Shown here: positions 50,759 through 58,974 of the stretch, piece by piece | How the letters are laid out: every line of letters starts with the position of its first letter | How positions within the stretch are numbered: position 1 is the stretch's first letter | Assembly (NCBI GenBank): GCA_016703545.1 | Contig: JADJBX010000007.1 | Location: 1 to 64,000, forward strand | Direction: 5' to 3' | Length of the DNA: 64,000 bases | Origin: Candidatus Amarobacillus elongatus | GTDB lineage: Bacteria; Chloroflexota; Dehalococcoidia; Tepidiformales; Tepidiformaceae | The notes under the pieces: generated by a model | What the model saw: only the letters and a program-made list of their open reading frames with translations | The model's database searches: none | What the model was told of the DNA's origin: nothing | Program-made: the position numbers and the translations under genes

Positions 50759-52444
50759 CTACGGGGAGAGCCAGGCCCACGTCGCGGCGTTCGCCGGGTG
50801 CAGATCGATCGCCCAGTAGGGGTCGAAGGGGTTCCAGGGGGCGATGACGGCATGGAAGAGCAGATCCGCATCGTCGGCGCGCCACTGCACGTCGAAGGCG
50901 AGGCGCGCGCTCCACGTCGCCTGGCGGTTGGCGCGCCACGCGTCGAAGAGCGCCGCGAGGTGGCGCGCGTGCCCATCGCGTTCCCGGACGTGGTGGATCA
51001 CGCGGTCGAAGTAGCCGTCGCGGGCGTCATCGGTCCCCGCGACGTACGGCATGAGCGCGCGCGGCACGACGCGTGAGGCCACCTCCGGCCAGTTCCCGAT
51101 GCGCTCGCGAAAGGGCGCGCTGGTGACGAGCGTGACGAGATTGCGCTCGACCCGCCCTGCCGCCTGTTCCACGTCCACGCCGAGCAGCTTTCTCGCCGCG
51201 GGGTTAACCACGGCGACGTCGCAGGTGCCATTCACGATGAGGCAGGGCCAGGGGTAGCGGTCGACGTACTCGTGCACTTCGGCGGGACCGTGCTCGTGGT
51301 GCCGGACCATGGCCGAATGGCGGCGGGGCGCGAAGCGCACGTCGTCCCCGAGCAGGATGCGCGCCCAGTCCGAAGGCTCCGGTTCCATGCCGGCGGCGTC
51401 GAGGATGGCGTTCATGCGTGGGCCTTCCAGCTCGAGCGCGCCACACAGCTCCAGCAACCGTTCCCGCGTCGGTGACCGGCGGCCCGTTTCGAAGGCGTAG
51501 ATGGTGTCCTCGGCCACGCCCGAGCGATCGGCCAGCCGCCGGCGTGAAACGCCGAGAGCCTCCCTCGATTCGCGCAGCAGGCGGCGCCACGACGAGAGCT
51601 CGATGGGGAGCGCCTCCGCGTCGTTGGGCTCGATCCGCGGACCGGCGCCGCGATGGCGGTCGAGCCACTCCCACGTGGCGGCGTCGGCCGGCATCCAATC
51701 GAGCGCCCAGGACCCGTCGAAATCGCTCCACGGCGTCTGGACTGCGTGCAGGTTGAGGACGTCGCCGGTGGACGTCTGCCAGCGGATGGGCAGGACGCCG
51801 CGGATGCCCTGGCGCGTGGCCGCGGGGTTCTGCCACAGGCGCACGAGCCGCTCCACCTGGTCGGCATGGTGCGCGAACACGTACTCCATCATCCGCGTGA
51901 AGAAGAGCGCGCCACTGCCAGGATCGGCGATTGACTGCTGCTCGCTCTTCCACATCGCGATCATCACGCCGATCGCTTCATCCCAGTTCAGCAGGCGGGA
52001 GCGGTAGTGGTCGCTGAGGGCCATGCGAAGGAGCTGGCGGGCGCCGGGCTCGGCGAGGTCGCGCCCGAGGTCGAGTTCGCTAAAGGCGTTCGCGGCGTCG
52101 TTCCAGCCAATGACCTCGAAGTTCCAATCCATGACCAGGCAGGGCCATGCGTACGACCGGCACTCCGCCTCGAGTTCGGCGAGCTCCCGGCGCCGCTCGG
52201 CGAGCGGGATGACGCGCGAATCGGGGACGGGGTCCAGCCCGAGCAGCGCGAGCCAGTGGTTGAGCGTGGGGGTATCGCAGCCAAGGGCGTCGGCGAGGTC
52301 GATCGCGTGATCCCGGCGCGGCCTGCGCCGCCCCGTCTCCCAGCTTCCGATGGTGGGCAGGGACACGCCGATGCGGCCGGCAAGTTCATCCTGGGAGAAG
52401 CCGGCAGCCCTGCGCGCATCGTGGAGTTGCAAGCCGAACGACAT
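50759..52444 (-). CDS. XRE-type regulator with duplicated HTH-MmyB module
   Basis: 561 residues. First half: HTH (2-60, FSQDELAGRIGVSLPTIGSW) and a MmyB-like ligand-binding domain (about 95-265, WPCLVMDWNFEVIGWNDAAN ... TPWSDFDGSWALDWMPADAATWEWL). Second half repeats this: HTH (about 290-345, VSRRRLADRSGVAEDTIYAF) and another MmyB-like domain (about 395-560, WPCLIVNGTCDVAVVNPAARK ... APWNPFDPYWAIDLHPANAATWAWL). The MmyB fold binds fatty-acid-like ligands. Tandem duplication in one chain is unusual and may give a built-in dimer. Confidence 0.8.
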   Translation of the reverse strand: MSFGLQLHDARRAAGFSQDELAGRIGVSLPTIGSWETGRRRPRRDHAIDLADALGCDTPTLNHWLALLGLDPVPDSRVIPLAERRRELAELEAECRSYAWPCLVMDWNFEVIGWNDAANAFSELDLGRDLAEPGARQLLRMALSDHYRSRLLNWDEAIGVMIAMWKSEQQSIADPGSGALFFTRMMEYVFAHHADQVERLVRLWQNPAATRQGIRGVLPIRWQTSTGDVLNLHAVQTPWSDFDGSWALDWMPADAATWEWLDRHRGAGPRIEPNDAEALPIELSSWRRLLRESREALGVSRRRLADRSGVAEDTIYAFETGRRSPTRERLLELCGALELEGPRMNAILDAAGMEPEPSDWARILLGDDVRFAPRRHSAMVRHHEHGPAEVHEYVDRYPWPCLIVNGTCDVAVVNPAARKLLGVDVEQAAGRVERNLVTLVTSAPFRERIGNWPEVASRVVPRALMPYVAGTDDARDGYFDRVIHHVRERDGHARHLAALFDAWRANRQATWSARLAFDVQWRADDADLLFHAVIAPWNPFDPYWAIDLHPANAATWAWLSP

Positions 52445-52530
52445 TCGCGCGGCGCATCATGTCAAAGACGCTCGCCCCGTGACTACTGGTCACCACGGGC
52501 CGCAATAGAAACAGCGCGAAGTTGGCGCCG

Positions 52531-53490
52531 TTAGCGCTCGCGGGTTTCGTGGCGTTCGAAGGCGACCGCGGCGGCGCCGAGGAGGCCGGCGTCATCGCCG
52601 AGGGCGCTGAGCCGCAGCGAGGTGCCACTGGCGGGGCCGTAGGCGATGGAGAAGAGCGCCTCGCGCATGGGCGCGAGGAACATTTCGCCCATGACCAGCA
52701 TGCCGCCGCTGAGGGTGACGGCTTCGGGGTTGAGCACGTTCACGAGGCTGCCGAGCCCGAGGCCGAGGAGGTGCCCGCCGTGGCGGATCTCGGCTTCGCA
52801 GGTCTGGTCCCCGGCCTTGGCGGCGTGGAAGAGGTCCGCGCCCGTGGGGTCACGGTAGCCGACGAGTTCGCGCAGCACGGGGGATTGGCCCTTCGCGAGC
52901 AGGCGCCGGGCGCGGCCCGCGAAGGCGACGCCGCTGACCATCGCCTCGAGGCAGCCGCGCGAGCCGCAGTTGCAGCGCGGTCCGCCGGGATCGATGACGA
53001 TGTGGCCGATTTCGCCGGCGAACCCCTTCGCGCCCCGGTAGAGGCGGCCGTCGATGACGAGACCGCCGCCGACGCCCGTGCCCACCGTGGCGTGGAGGAG
53101 GTGGCGGCAGCCCCGGCCGGCCCCGAAGCGGGATTCGCCGAGGGCGGCCGCCGACGCATCGTTTTCGATGGCGACGGGTATGCCGAGCGCGGCTTCGAGG
53201 GGCGTCGTCAGCACGAGATTGCGGAACGCGGGCACGTTCGGCGCAACCGCGACCATGCCGGCATCGCCGTTGACGAGCCCCGGGACGGCCACGCAGGCCC
53301 CCACGGGCGGCTCCTGCGCGAAGCTGCCGACGCTACGCAGGAGGGCGGCGATTTCGCCGAGCATCTGCTCAGCACCGGCGCCCGCCGGGGTATCCACTTC
53401 GCGGCGCGCGGTGAGGCGCCCCTGGTCGTCGACGAGCGCCGCTCGCATGTGGGTGCCACCGATGTCCGAGGCGATGACCGTTCGTTCCAT
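52531..53490 (-). CDS. ROK-family sugar kinase
   Basis: 319 residues. SDIGGTHMRAALVD phosphate loop, ATVGTGVGGGLVIDG, GEIGHIVIDPGG, and the zinc motif CNCGSRGCLE (CxCGxxGCxE). Glucokinase or N-acetyl-sugar kinase; no HTH, so not a ROK repressor. ATG at 53490 six bases after TACACT. Confidence 0.92.
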   Translation of the reverse strand: MERTVIASDIGGTHMRAALVDDQGRLTARREVDTPAGAGAEQMLGEIAALLRSVGSFAQEPPVGACVAVPGLVNGDAGMVAVAPNVPAFRNLVLTTPLEAALGIPVAIENDASAAALGESRFGAGRGCRHLLHATVGTGVGGGLVIDGRLYRGAKGFAGEIGHIVIDPGGPRCNCGSRGCLEAMVSGVAFAGRARRLLAKGQSPVLRELVGYRDPTGADLFHAAKAGDQTCEAEIRHGGHLLGLGLGSLVNVLNPEAVTLSGGMLVMGEMFLAPMREALFSIAYGPASGTSLRLSALGDDAGLLGAAAVAFERHETRER

Positions 53491-53496
53491 GCCCTG

Positions 53497-53502
53497 AGTG
53501 TA
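53497..53502 (-). promoter_or_regulatory. -10 hexamer TACACT of the ROK kinase gene
   Basis: Six-base gap to the ATG at 53490. Confidence 0.55.
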
Positions 53503-53535
53503 CCGCGCGAATGCCCGCGCCCGTCGTTACGGGCC

Positions 53536-53573
53536 GGTTGCGAGTTGCGGGCGGGGGCTTGCGATCGGTTGCG
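53536..53573. repeat. Heptamer repeat GGTTGCG-AGTTGCG-GG
   Basis: Two 7-base units plus a further GGTTGCG at 53567-53573, just after the kinase-like gene's stop. Confidence 0.55.
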
Positions 53574-54233
53574 TCAGCGCGGCAGCGCGAGGCTGATGGA
53601 GAGGTAGCGCTCGCGGCGGTCGTAGTCGACGGCGCCGCCCATGGCGGTGACGAAGAGCCGGGAGCGGAAGAAGCTGAAGCCGCAATCGGCGGCGATGAGC
53701 CTGGCCTCGCCGGCGGCCTCGCCGCTGGTGACCGTGACGCGCACCGTTTCGATGCCCTCGTCGACGGAGAGCGTCACGGTGCCACTGCCGTTGCCGCCGC
53801 GGTTGGCGGCGACGGTGAACCCCGCCAGCGCGCGCACCAGCCGGGCGATGTCCCACGGCCCTTCGATCCCCTCGGGGACGTCGCCGGCGAGTTCGAGGTC
53901 GCGGGGGAGGAGTTCGCGGGCGGCGGCCACGGCGGCTGCCAGGTCGCACGGGCCGGCGTTCAGCACGAGCCGGCCGCGTTCGAGGCGGGAGGCCTCCTGC
54001 AGGTCGTCGGCGAGCTGCTGAAGGTCATCGACGGAGGCATCGAGCATGCCGGCGAGTTCGCCATCGAGGACGAGTTCGCCGTTCGTCCCTTCGCGCCGGG
54101 CGAGTTCGAGGACCATGCGGATGGAGGTAAGCGGGGTGCGTACCTCGTGGGCGAAGGCTCCCATCGCCTCGCGCCGGTAGAGCTCCTCATCGGGGGCCGA
54201 GGCATGTCCTGGCTGTGCCATCGCTTCCGTCAC
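53574..54233 (-). CDS. Truncated/degenerate histidine kinase-like protein
   Basis: 219 residues. HisKA is intact (AFAHEVRTPLTSIRMVLELA, His about 29) but no sensor domain precedes it and the ATPase region lacks recognisable N and G boxes (no NLLxNA, DxGxG or GxGLGL). The fold may persist (VTLSVDEGIETVRVTVTS, LFVTAMGGAVDYD). It may act as a phosphotransfer or dimerisation partner rather than a kinase. GTG six bases after TAAGGT. Confidence 0.65.
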   Translation of the reverse strand: MTEAMAQPGHASAPDEELYRREAMGAFAHEVRTPLTSIRMVLELARREGTNGELVLDGELAGMLDASVDDLQQLADDLQEASRLERGRLVLNAGPCDLAAAVAAARELLPRDLELAGDVPEGIEGPWDIARLVRALAGFTVAANRGGNGSGTVTLSVDEGIETVRVTVTSGEAAGEARLIAADCGFSFFRSRLFVTAMGGAVDYDRRERYLSISLALPR

Positions 54234-54239
54234 CGCTGC

Positions 54240-54245
54240 ACCTTA
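54240..54245 (-). promoter_or_regulatory. -10 hexamer TAAGGT of the kinase-like gene
   Basis: Six-base gap to the GTG at 54233. Confidence 0.45.
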
Positions 54246-54288
54246 TTCCGCCGGCCATACCGGCCGTATCGGGAATCTACCTGAAAGA

Positions 54289-55212
54289 TCAAACGGTTGG
54301 CAGCATTTCGAGGTTTAGTCTGTCGTTAGTCGCGCGCGGACGAAGCGGCCCGCTGACGTGCCCCGCCTGCTCCTCGGCGTGATACGAACTGCGCACGAGG
54401 GGGCCGGACTCGACGTGGCGGAAGCCCATCGCGAGCGCCGCCGCCTTCAGCTCATCGAACTCATCGGGGTGCCAGTAGCGAACGACCGGGAGGTACTGCG
54501 CCGCGGGCCGCAGGTACTGGCCGACGGTGAGGATATCGACCCCCTGCGCGGCGATGTCGCGCACGGTTTCGAGCACTTCGGCGTTGGTTTCGCCGAGCCC
54601 GACCATGATCCCGGTCTTGGTCAGGGCGCCGGGATCGATGGCCTTCGCCACGCGCAGCAGCTCGAGTGTGCGTTCGTAGCGGGCCTGGGGGCGAACGGTC
54701 GCGTAGAGGCGCGGGACGGTTTCCGTGTTGTGATTCAGGATCTCGGGTTGCGCCGCGAGGACGGTCTCGAGGGGAGCGCGTTCGCCCTTGAAGTCGGGGA
54801 TGAGAACCTCGAAGGTCGTGCCGGGATTGAGGCGCCGCGACCAGCGGATGGTCTCGGCGAAGATGCCGGCGCCGCCGTCGGGGAGTTCGTCGCGGTTCAC
54901 GCTGGTGATGACGGCGTGCTTGAGCCCCATGCGCTGGATCGCGAGGGCGACGCGCCGGGGCTCGCCGAGGTCGACGGCGCCGGGGCGGCCCGTCTTCACG
55001 GCGCAGAAGCCGCAGGAGCGGGTGCAGGTATCGCCGAGGATCATGAAGGTCGCGGTGCCTCGGCTCCAGCATTCGCCGATATTCGGGCAGCGGGCCTCTT
55101 CGCAGACGGTGTGGAGCTGTTCGCCGCGCATGAGCTCCTGCAGGCGCGCGTAGTTCGGGCCCGCGGGAAAGCGGACCTTGAGCCAGGGGGGCCGGGCGGG
55201 CGAGTCAGTCAT
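54289..55212 (-). CDS. lipA: Lipoyl synthase
   Basis: 307 residues. Auxiliary cluster Cys37, 42, 48 (TVCEEARCPNIGECW), radical SAM cluster Cys63, 67, 70 (CTRSCGFC), and the C-terminal RSSYHAEEQ motif with the serine ligand. Inserts two sulfurs into octanoyl chains on lipoate-dependent enzymes (PDH, OGDH, GcvH). ATG at 55212 seven bases after TATTCT. lipB is not adjacent. Confidence 0.96.
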   Translation of the reverse strand: MTDSPARPPWLKVRFPAGPNYARLQELMRGEQLHTVCEEARCPNIGECWSRGTATFMILGDTCTRSCGFCAVKTGRPGAVDLGEPRRVALAIQRMGLKHAVITSVNRDELPDGGAGIFAETIRWSRRLNPGTTFEVLIPDFKGERAPLETVLAAQPEILNHNTETVPRLYATVRPQARYERTLELLRVAKAIDPGALTKTGIMVGLGETNAEVLETVRDIAAQGVDILTVGQYLRPAAQYLPVVRYWHPDEFDELKAAALAMGFRHVESGPLVRSSYHAEEQAGHVSGPLRPRATNDRLNLEMLPTV

Positions 55213-55219
55213 GCGATCG

Positions 55220-55225
55220 AGAATA
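55220..55225 (-). promoter_or_regulatory. -10 hexamer TATTCT of lipA
   Basis: Seven-base gap to the ATG at 55212. Confidence 0.6.
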
Positions 55226-55265
55226 GCCGATGCGCGGCCAGCGGGCGGGAGGGCGGAACGAACGG

Positions 55266-55291
55266 GAGGCCCGGGGTCTCCCCCGGGCCTC
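55266..55291 (-). terminator. Hairpin terminator after the GlsB-like gene
   Basis: 11-bp stem GAGGCCCGGGG-TCTC-CCCCGGGCCTC between the glsB-like stop (55320) and the lipA promoter. No T tract on the minus side, so termination may be partial. Confidence 0.6.
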
Positions 55292-55319
55292 TTCCGAGTG
55301 TGCGTGAGGCGGCGCCCCG

Positions 55320-55601
55320 CTAGGCGTAACCGTGGCCGGCACCCCGGACGGCGCGCCAGGCCAGGAGCACGACGATCGCGCCGAGAATGGCGATCGCGAA
55401 GCTGCGGATGTCGAATTCAGTCACGCCGCCGAAGCCGAGGGCGCTGCCGATGAGGCCGCCGACGAAGGCGCCGACGATGCCGAGGACGATGGTGATCAGG
55501 ATGCCCATGCCGCTGCCGCCACCGACGTCATCGCCGGGAAGGACGAGCTGGGCGACGGCGCCCGCGATCAGGCCGAACAGGATCCAGGCAAGAATGCCCA
55601 T
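55320..55601 (-). CDS. GlsB/YeaQ/YmgE family stress membrane protein
   Basis: 93 residues, three membrane helices: GILAWILFGLIAGAVAQLVL, GILITIVLGIVGAFVGGLIG and IAILGAIVVLLAW. The old name transglycosylase-associated protein has no enzymatic basis. Followed by a hairpin terminator. No clear -10 six to eight bases before the ATG; AGAGGAGT at about 55609-55616 serves as ribosome-binding site. Confidence 0.88.
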   Translation of the reverse strand: MGILAWILFGLIAGAVAQLVLPGDDVGGGSGMGILITIVLGIVGAFVGGLIGSALGFGGVTEFDIRSFAIAILGAIVVLLAWRAVRGAGHGYA

Positions 55602-55777
55602 GTGACTACTCCTCTGAACGGGTAGGCCGCGTCGAGCGGCGCTTCGTCCTCACTCTGCCGCCCGGGGCTGCCCGCCCAAGAAAACGGAGCGCGGGCTTGC
55701 GTCGCGTTCTCATCGCAGGCGAGCAAGTGGGCCGCGGTTGTGAGACGCGCGTAATGACGCCGAGCGCGTGTCCCGCG

Positions 55778-55783
55778 TATCTT
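55778..55783 (+). promoter_or_regulatory. -10 hexamer TATCTT of the sensor-like membrane gene
   Basis: Six-base gap to the GTG at 55790. Confidence 0.5.
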
Positions 55784-55789
55784 CAAGCC

Positions 55790-56581
55790 GTGTCAGCGTT
55801 TGCATCCGGCAAGTGGGCGGCGGGCCGCAATCACCCCGCCCCATGGCTCCTCGCCAGCATCGCGACCTTCGGCATCGTGGCGGGGGCGGCGTGGTTTGGC
55901 GGCACCGTGGCCGAGCGCGACTTCATGGATGTGGCCGAACGCGAGTACGTCGCCGGGAGCGCGCTCATCCAGCTCGAGGACGGCGTCATCGAGCTGCAGG
56001 CGGCGCTCGAAGGCGCGCTCGGCGGCACCGACACCCTCACCCCCGACCAGGCGGAAGACATGGTCGACGCGCTCGACCGGGCGTTCGGGCGGTATCTCGC
56101 CAGCCCGGTGCCGCCTGCGGAGCGCCAGCGCGGCGACTTCGTCTACAGCGAGTACCGCGAATGGCGGAACAGCTATGTGATACCCGGGATCGCGGCCCTG
56201 CGCGGCGGGGGGCCGCTCGTGGCGCCCACCGCGGCCACCCAGATGCGCGTGCAGGGGCTGCAGGAAAACCCCGGCGGCGGCGGGCCCCTGAGCCAGCTGG
56301 CGGCACAGACCAGCGGCCGCCAGCGCCAGACGATGGCCGACGCAGCGACGACGTACCATCGCACGAACATCGTCCTGACCACGTTCGGGCTCCTCGGGAT
56401 CCTGGGGGCGATGGCGGCGGGCTCGATCGCCATCACACGGAGCGCGGCCGGCGGCGAAGAGGGCGAGGGCGACGGGCCCGGCGCGCTCATGCTCGCGGCC
56501 GGGAGCGCGGCCGCCTTCGATTTCGCTCCGTCCGCTGCGCCCGTGCCCGCGTTCGAGCCCGGCCCCGCACCCACCGACTGA
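55790..56581 (+). CDS. Two-helix membrane protein with extracytoplasmic helical domain
   Basis: 263 residues. Membrane helices at about 18-38 (WLLASIATFGIVAGAAWFGG) and 198-219 (IVLTTFGLLGILGAMAAGSI) bracket a 155-residue helical domain rich in Glu and Gln (LIQLEDGVIELQAALEGALG), like a chemoreceptor-type sensor but with no HAMP or signalling tail; the cytoplasmic end is short and Ala/Pro-rich. Function unknown. GTG start fixed by TATCTT-N6. Confidence 0.65.
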   Translation: MSAFASGKWAAGRNHPAPWLLASIATFGIVAGAAWFGGTVAERDFMDVAEREYVAGSALIQLEDGVIELQAALEGALGGTDTLTPDQAEDMVDALDRAFGRYLASPVPPAERQRGDFVYSEYREWRNSYVIPGIAALRGGGPLVAPTAATQMRVQGLQENPGGGGPLSQLAAQTSGRQRQTMADAATTYHRTNIVLTTFGLLGILGAMAAGSIAITRSAAGGEEGEGDGPGALMLAAGSAAAFDFAPSAAPVPAFEPGPAPTD

Positions 56582-56603
56582 GAACGCGCTCCCGGGGCTG
56601 TGC

Positions 56604-56609
56604 CATGAT
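56604..56609 (+). promoter_or_regulatory. -10 hexamer CATGAT of the threonine dehydratase gene
   Basis: Seven-base gap to the ATG at 56617; the ATGs at 56605 and 56608 overlap the hexamer and are not used. Confidence 0.5.
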
Positions 56610-56616
56610 GGGAACC

Positions 56617-57879
56617 ATGGCCGAGCACGGGGTTTCGCTGGCGACCATCCGCGCGGCGCGGGACCGCATCGCGCCGCACGTCCACACCACCCCCCTGTGG
56701 CCTTCGAACCTGCTGAGCGAGCTGACGGGCGTCCCGGTCCTGATGAAGTGCGAACAGCTGCAACGCGCCGGGTCGTTCAAGATCCGGGGGGCGGCGAACT
56801 TCGTGGGGCAGCTCGCGGCGGCCGATCGCGCGCGGGGGCTCGTGGCCGCGAGCGCCGGGAACCACGCACAGGGAGTCGCGCTCGCAGGGGCCGCGGCCGG
56901 GATCGCCGTGACGGTGGTGATGCCCTCGGCGGCGCCGCTGGCGAAGGCGGCGGCGGCACGCGGCTATGGCGCGCGCGTCGTCCTGCATGGGGCGTCGCTC
57001 GAAGAAGCCCGCGCCGAGGCCCTTGCCATCGCCGACCGCGAAGGGCGCCTCTTCGTGCCGCCGTTCGACGACGATGCCGTTATCAGCGGGCAGGGCACGA
57101 TCGGCCTCGAACTGCTCGACCAGGACCCGGAGATCGAGGAGATCCTCGTGCCGGCCGGAGGCGGGGGTCTGCTGGCGGGCGTGGCGGTGGCCGTGAAAGC
57201 GCTGAACCCGCGGGTGCGCGTGGTGGGGGTGCAATCGCGCGCGATGGATGGCATCCGGCGCTCGCTGGAGGCGGGCGGGGTCTTGGCCTCGCCGGCGGCG
57301 CGCACCATCGCCGATGGCGTCGCCGTCGCCGGCCCCAGCGAGCGCACCTTCGCCCTCGTGCGCGCCTACGCCGACGAGGTCATCGCCTGCCCGGACGAAG
57401 CCATCGCGCACGCCATGGCGCTCCTCCTGGAGCGTTCGAAGTTCGTGGTCGAAGGGGCCGGGGCGCTGGGCGTGGCTGCGCTGCAGAGCGGCGCACACCG
57501 GCCGCGCGGGCGCACCGCCGTCGTCCTCTCCGGGGGGAACGTCGACATCAACCTGATCGGCTCCATCGTCCGGCGCGGCCTCGTCGACGCCGGGCGGTAC
57601 CAGCCGCTGACGATCGAGGTGTCGGACACGCCGGGCGAGCTGGCGCTGGTGTCGCGCGTCGTGGGCGAAGCGGGCGGCAACATCCTCGAAGTCGACCACA
57701 ACCGCGAGGCGCCGGGGATGCCGGTGGGCGTGGCCGTGCTCGAACTCCTGCTCGAAGTGAGCGGGCGCCCGCACTTCGAGGAGATCATCGCGCGGCTGCG
57801 GGAGGCGGGGTTGCGAGGGGTGCCGGGGAGCGCTGCGCGCCTGGCGACGGTGGCCGCGCAGCGCCGGCACGGGGTCTGA
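56617..57879 (+). CDS. ilvA: Threonine ammonia-lyase (threonine dehydratase) with ACT-like C-terminus
   Basis: 420 residues. PLP-binding Lys in AGSFKIRGA, ASAGNHAQGVA, phosphate loop GGGGLLAGVAVAVK, SGGNVD. The last 85 residues (LTIEVSDTPGELALVSRVVG ... ILEVDHNREAPGMPVGVAVLEL) are a single ACT-like regulatory domain, as in the catabolic/short IlvA group (tdcB-like length plus ACT). Makes 2-oxobutanoate and ammonia; could feed isoleucine synthesis. No other ilv gene is nearby. Confidence 0.9.
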   Translation: MAEHGVSLATIRAARDRIAPHVHTTPLWPSNLLSELTGVPVLMKCEQLQRAGSFKIRGAANFVGQLAAADRARGLVAASAGNHAQGVALAGAAAGIAVTVVMPSAAPLAKAAAARGYGARVVLHGASLEEARAEALAIADREGRLFVPPFDDDAVISGQGTIGLELLDQDPEIEEILVPAGGGGLLAGVAVAVKALNPRVRVVGVQSRAMDGIRRSLEAGGVLASPAARTIADGVAVAGPSERTFALVRAYADEVIACPDEAIAHAMALLLERSKFVVEGAGALGVAALQSGAHRPRGRTAVVLSGGNVDINLIGSIVRRGLVDAGRYQPLTIEVSDTPGELALVSRVVGEAGGNILEVDHNREAPGMPVGVAVLELLLEVSGRPHFEEIIARLREAGLRGVPGSAARLATVAAQRRHGV

Positions 57880-57894
57880 CCCGCCCCCGCAGAG

Positions 57895-58152
57895 CTACAG
57901 GCCGCGGTCGCGATCCTTTCCCGGGGGCGAGAACACGGCATCGAGGATGGCCACGGCGGCGGCCACGAGCGCGCCGATGACGGCGAGGCGCACGGTCGTT
58001 CGCCCGAGGCGGAAGAGCTTGCGGGCGAGGGCGATGAACGGCCGCGCCGGGAGGAGCAGGGCACGCGCCGCCGGGCCGCGCGAAGGCGTGGCCGGGGCGG
58101 CGGGGGCCGCTGCCTCCGCCGGGGGCGCCGCCCCCTTACGCGAGCGAGCCAC
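57895..58152 (-). CDS. Small membrane protein, 85 aa
   Basis: Ala/Pro-rich N-terminus, a basic amphipathic stretch (PFIALARKLFRLGRTTVR) and one membrane helix (LAVIGALVAAAVAILDAVF) with a charged end PPGKDRDRGL. GTG at 58152 lies inside the end of the SDR gene, overlapping by 17 bases, so it is translated from the same message. No family recognised. Confidence 0.6.
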   Translation of the reverse strand: MARSRKGAAPPAEAAAPAAPATPSRGPAARALLLPARPFIALARKLFRLGRTTVRLAVIGALVAAAVAILDAVFSPPGKDRDRGL

Positions 58153-58906
58153 CGTCGAGCACCAGGGTCTGGCCGGTCGTGAAGGACGATGCCGCGCTGG
58201 CGAAATAGACGGCGGCGCCGGCCATCTCATCGGGCATGCCGATGCGGCCGAGCGGAGCGCCCGCGTTGGCGCCACCCTGGCGGGCGGCCTCGTTATCCCA
58301 CAGCGCGCGCGAGAATTCGGTCTTGATCAGGCCGGGGGCGATGCAGTTCACGCGGATCCCGTCCTTGCCCCACTCCTTGGCGCAGACCTGCGTGAGCATG
58401 ATCACCGCCGCCTTCGAAACCGAGTAGGCGCCCAGGCCGCCGGAGGCGCGGAAGCCGCCCGTGGAGCTGACGTTGATGATGCTGCCGCCCTGGCCGTGCT
58501 CCAGCATCGCCGCCCGCGCCATCTTCGAAAGGAAGAAGAGCGATCGCACGTTCGTGTTCATGACCGTGTCCCAGGCGCGCTCATCGAGGTTTGCGACAGG
58601 GCCGAAGACGGGGTTCGTGGCGGCGTTGTTGACGAGGATATCGATGCGGCCGAGCTGCGCCTTCGTCTGATCGATGAGGTTTTGCAGCGCGTCCATCTCC
58701 CGCACGTTCGTGGGAATGGCGATGCCCTTGCGGCCCGTCGCGCTGATCGCGGCGACGCTCTCTTCGAGCGCTTCGAGCTTGCGCGCGGCGACCACGACAT
58801 CGGCGCCAGCTTCGGCGAGCCCGACGGCGATGGAGCGGCCGATGCCGCGGCTGCCGCCGGTGACGATGGCGACCTTGCCTGCGAGGGAGAATTCGGCGAC
58901 GGGCAT
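58136..58906 (-). CDS. Short-chain dehydrogenase/reductase (SDR)
   Basis: 256 residues, classical SDR. TGGSRGIG cofactor loop (NADP-type Arg after Ser), NNAATN, SSTGG, YSVSKAAV (Tyr-x-x-x-Lys), and the C-terminal TGQTLVLDGGSL typical of the FabG/3-oxoacyl reductase or gluconate dehydrogenase branch. Substrate unknown. ATG at 58906 with GGAGG seven bases upstream. Confidence 0.93.
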   Translation of the reverse strand: MPVAEFSLAGKVAIVTGGSRGIGRSIAVGLAEAGADVVVAARKLEALEESVAAISATGRKGIAIPTNVREMDALQNLIDQTKAQLGRIDILVNNAATNPVFGPVANLDERAWDTVMNTNVRSLFFLSKMARAAMLEHGQGGSIINVSSTGGFRASGGLGAYSVSKAAVIMLTQVCAKEWGKDGIRVNCIAPGLIKTEFSRALWDNEAARQGGANAGAPLGRIGMPDEMAGAAVYFASAASSFTTGQTLVLDGGSLA

Positions 58907-58974
58907 GGACGGACCTCCGGGGTGTGTGCGGGCAGCGTACGCGCGGCGGCCGCGTGACGCGAGACGCGACGCAC

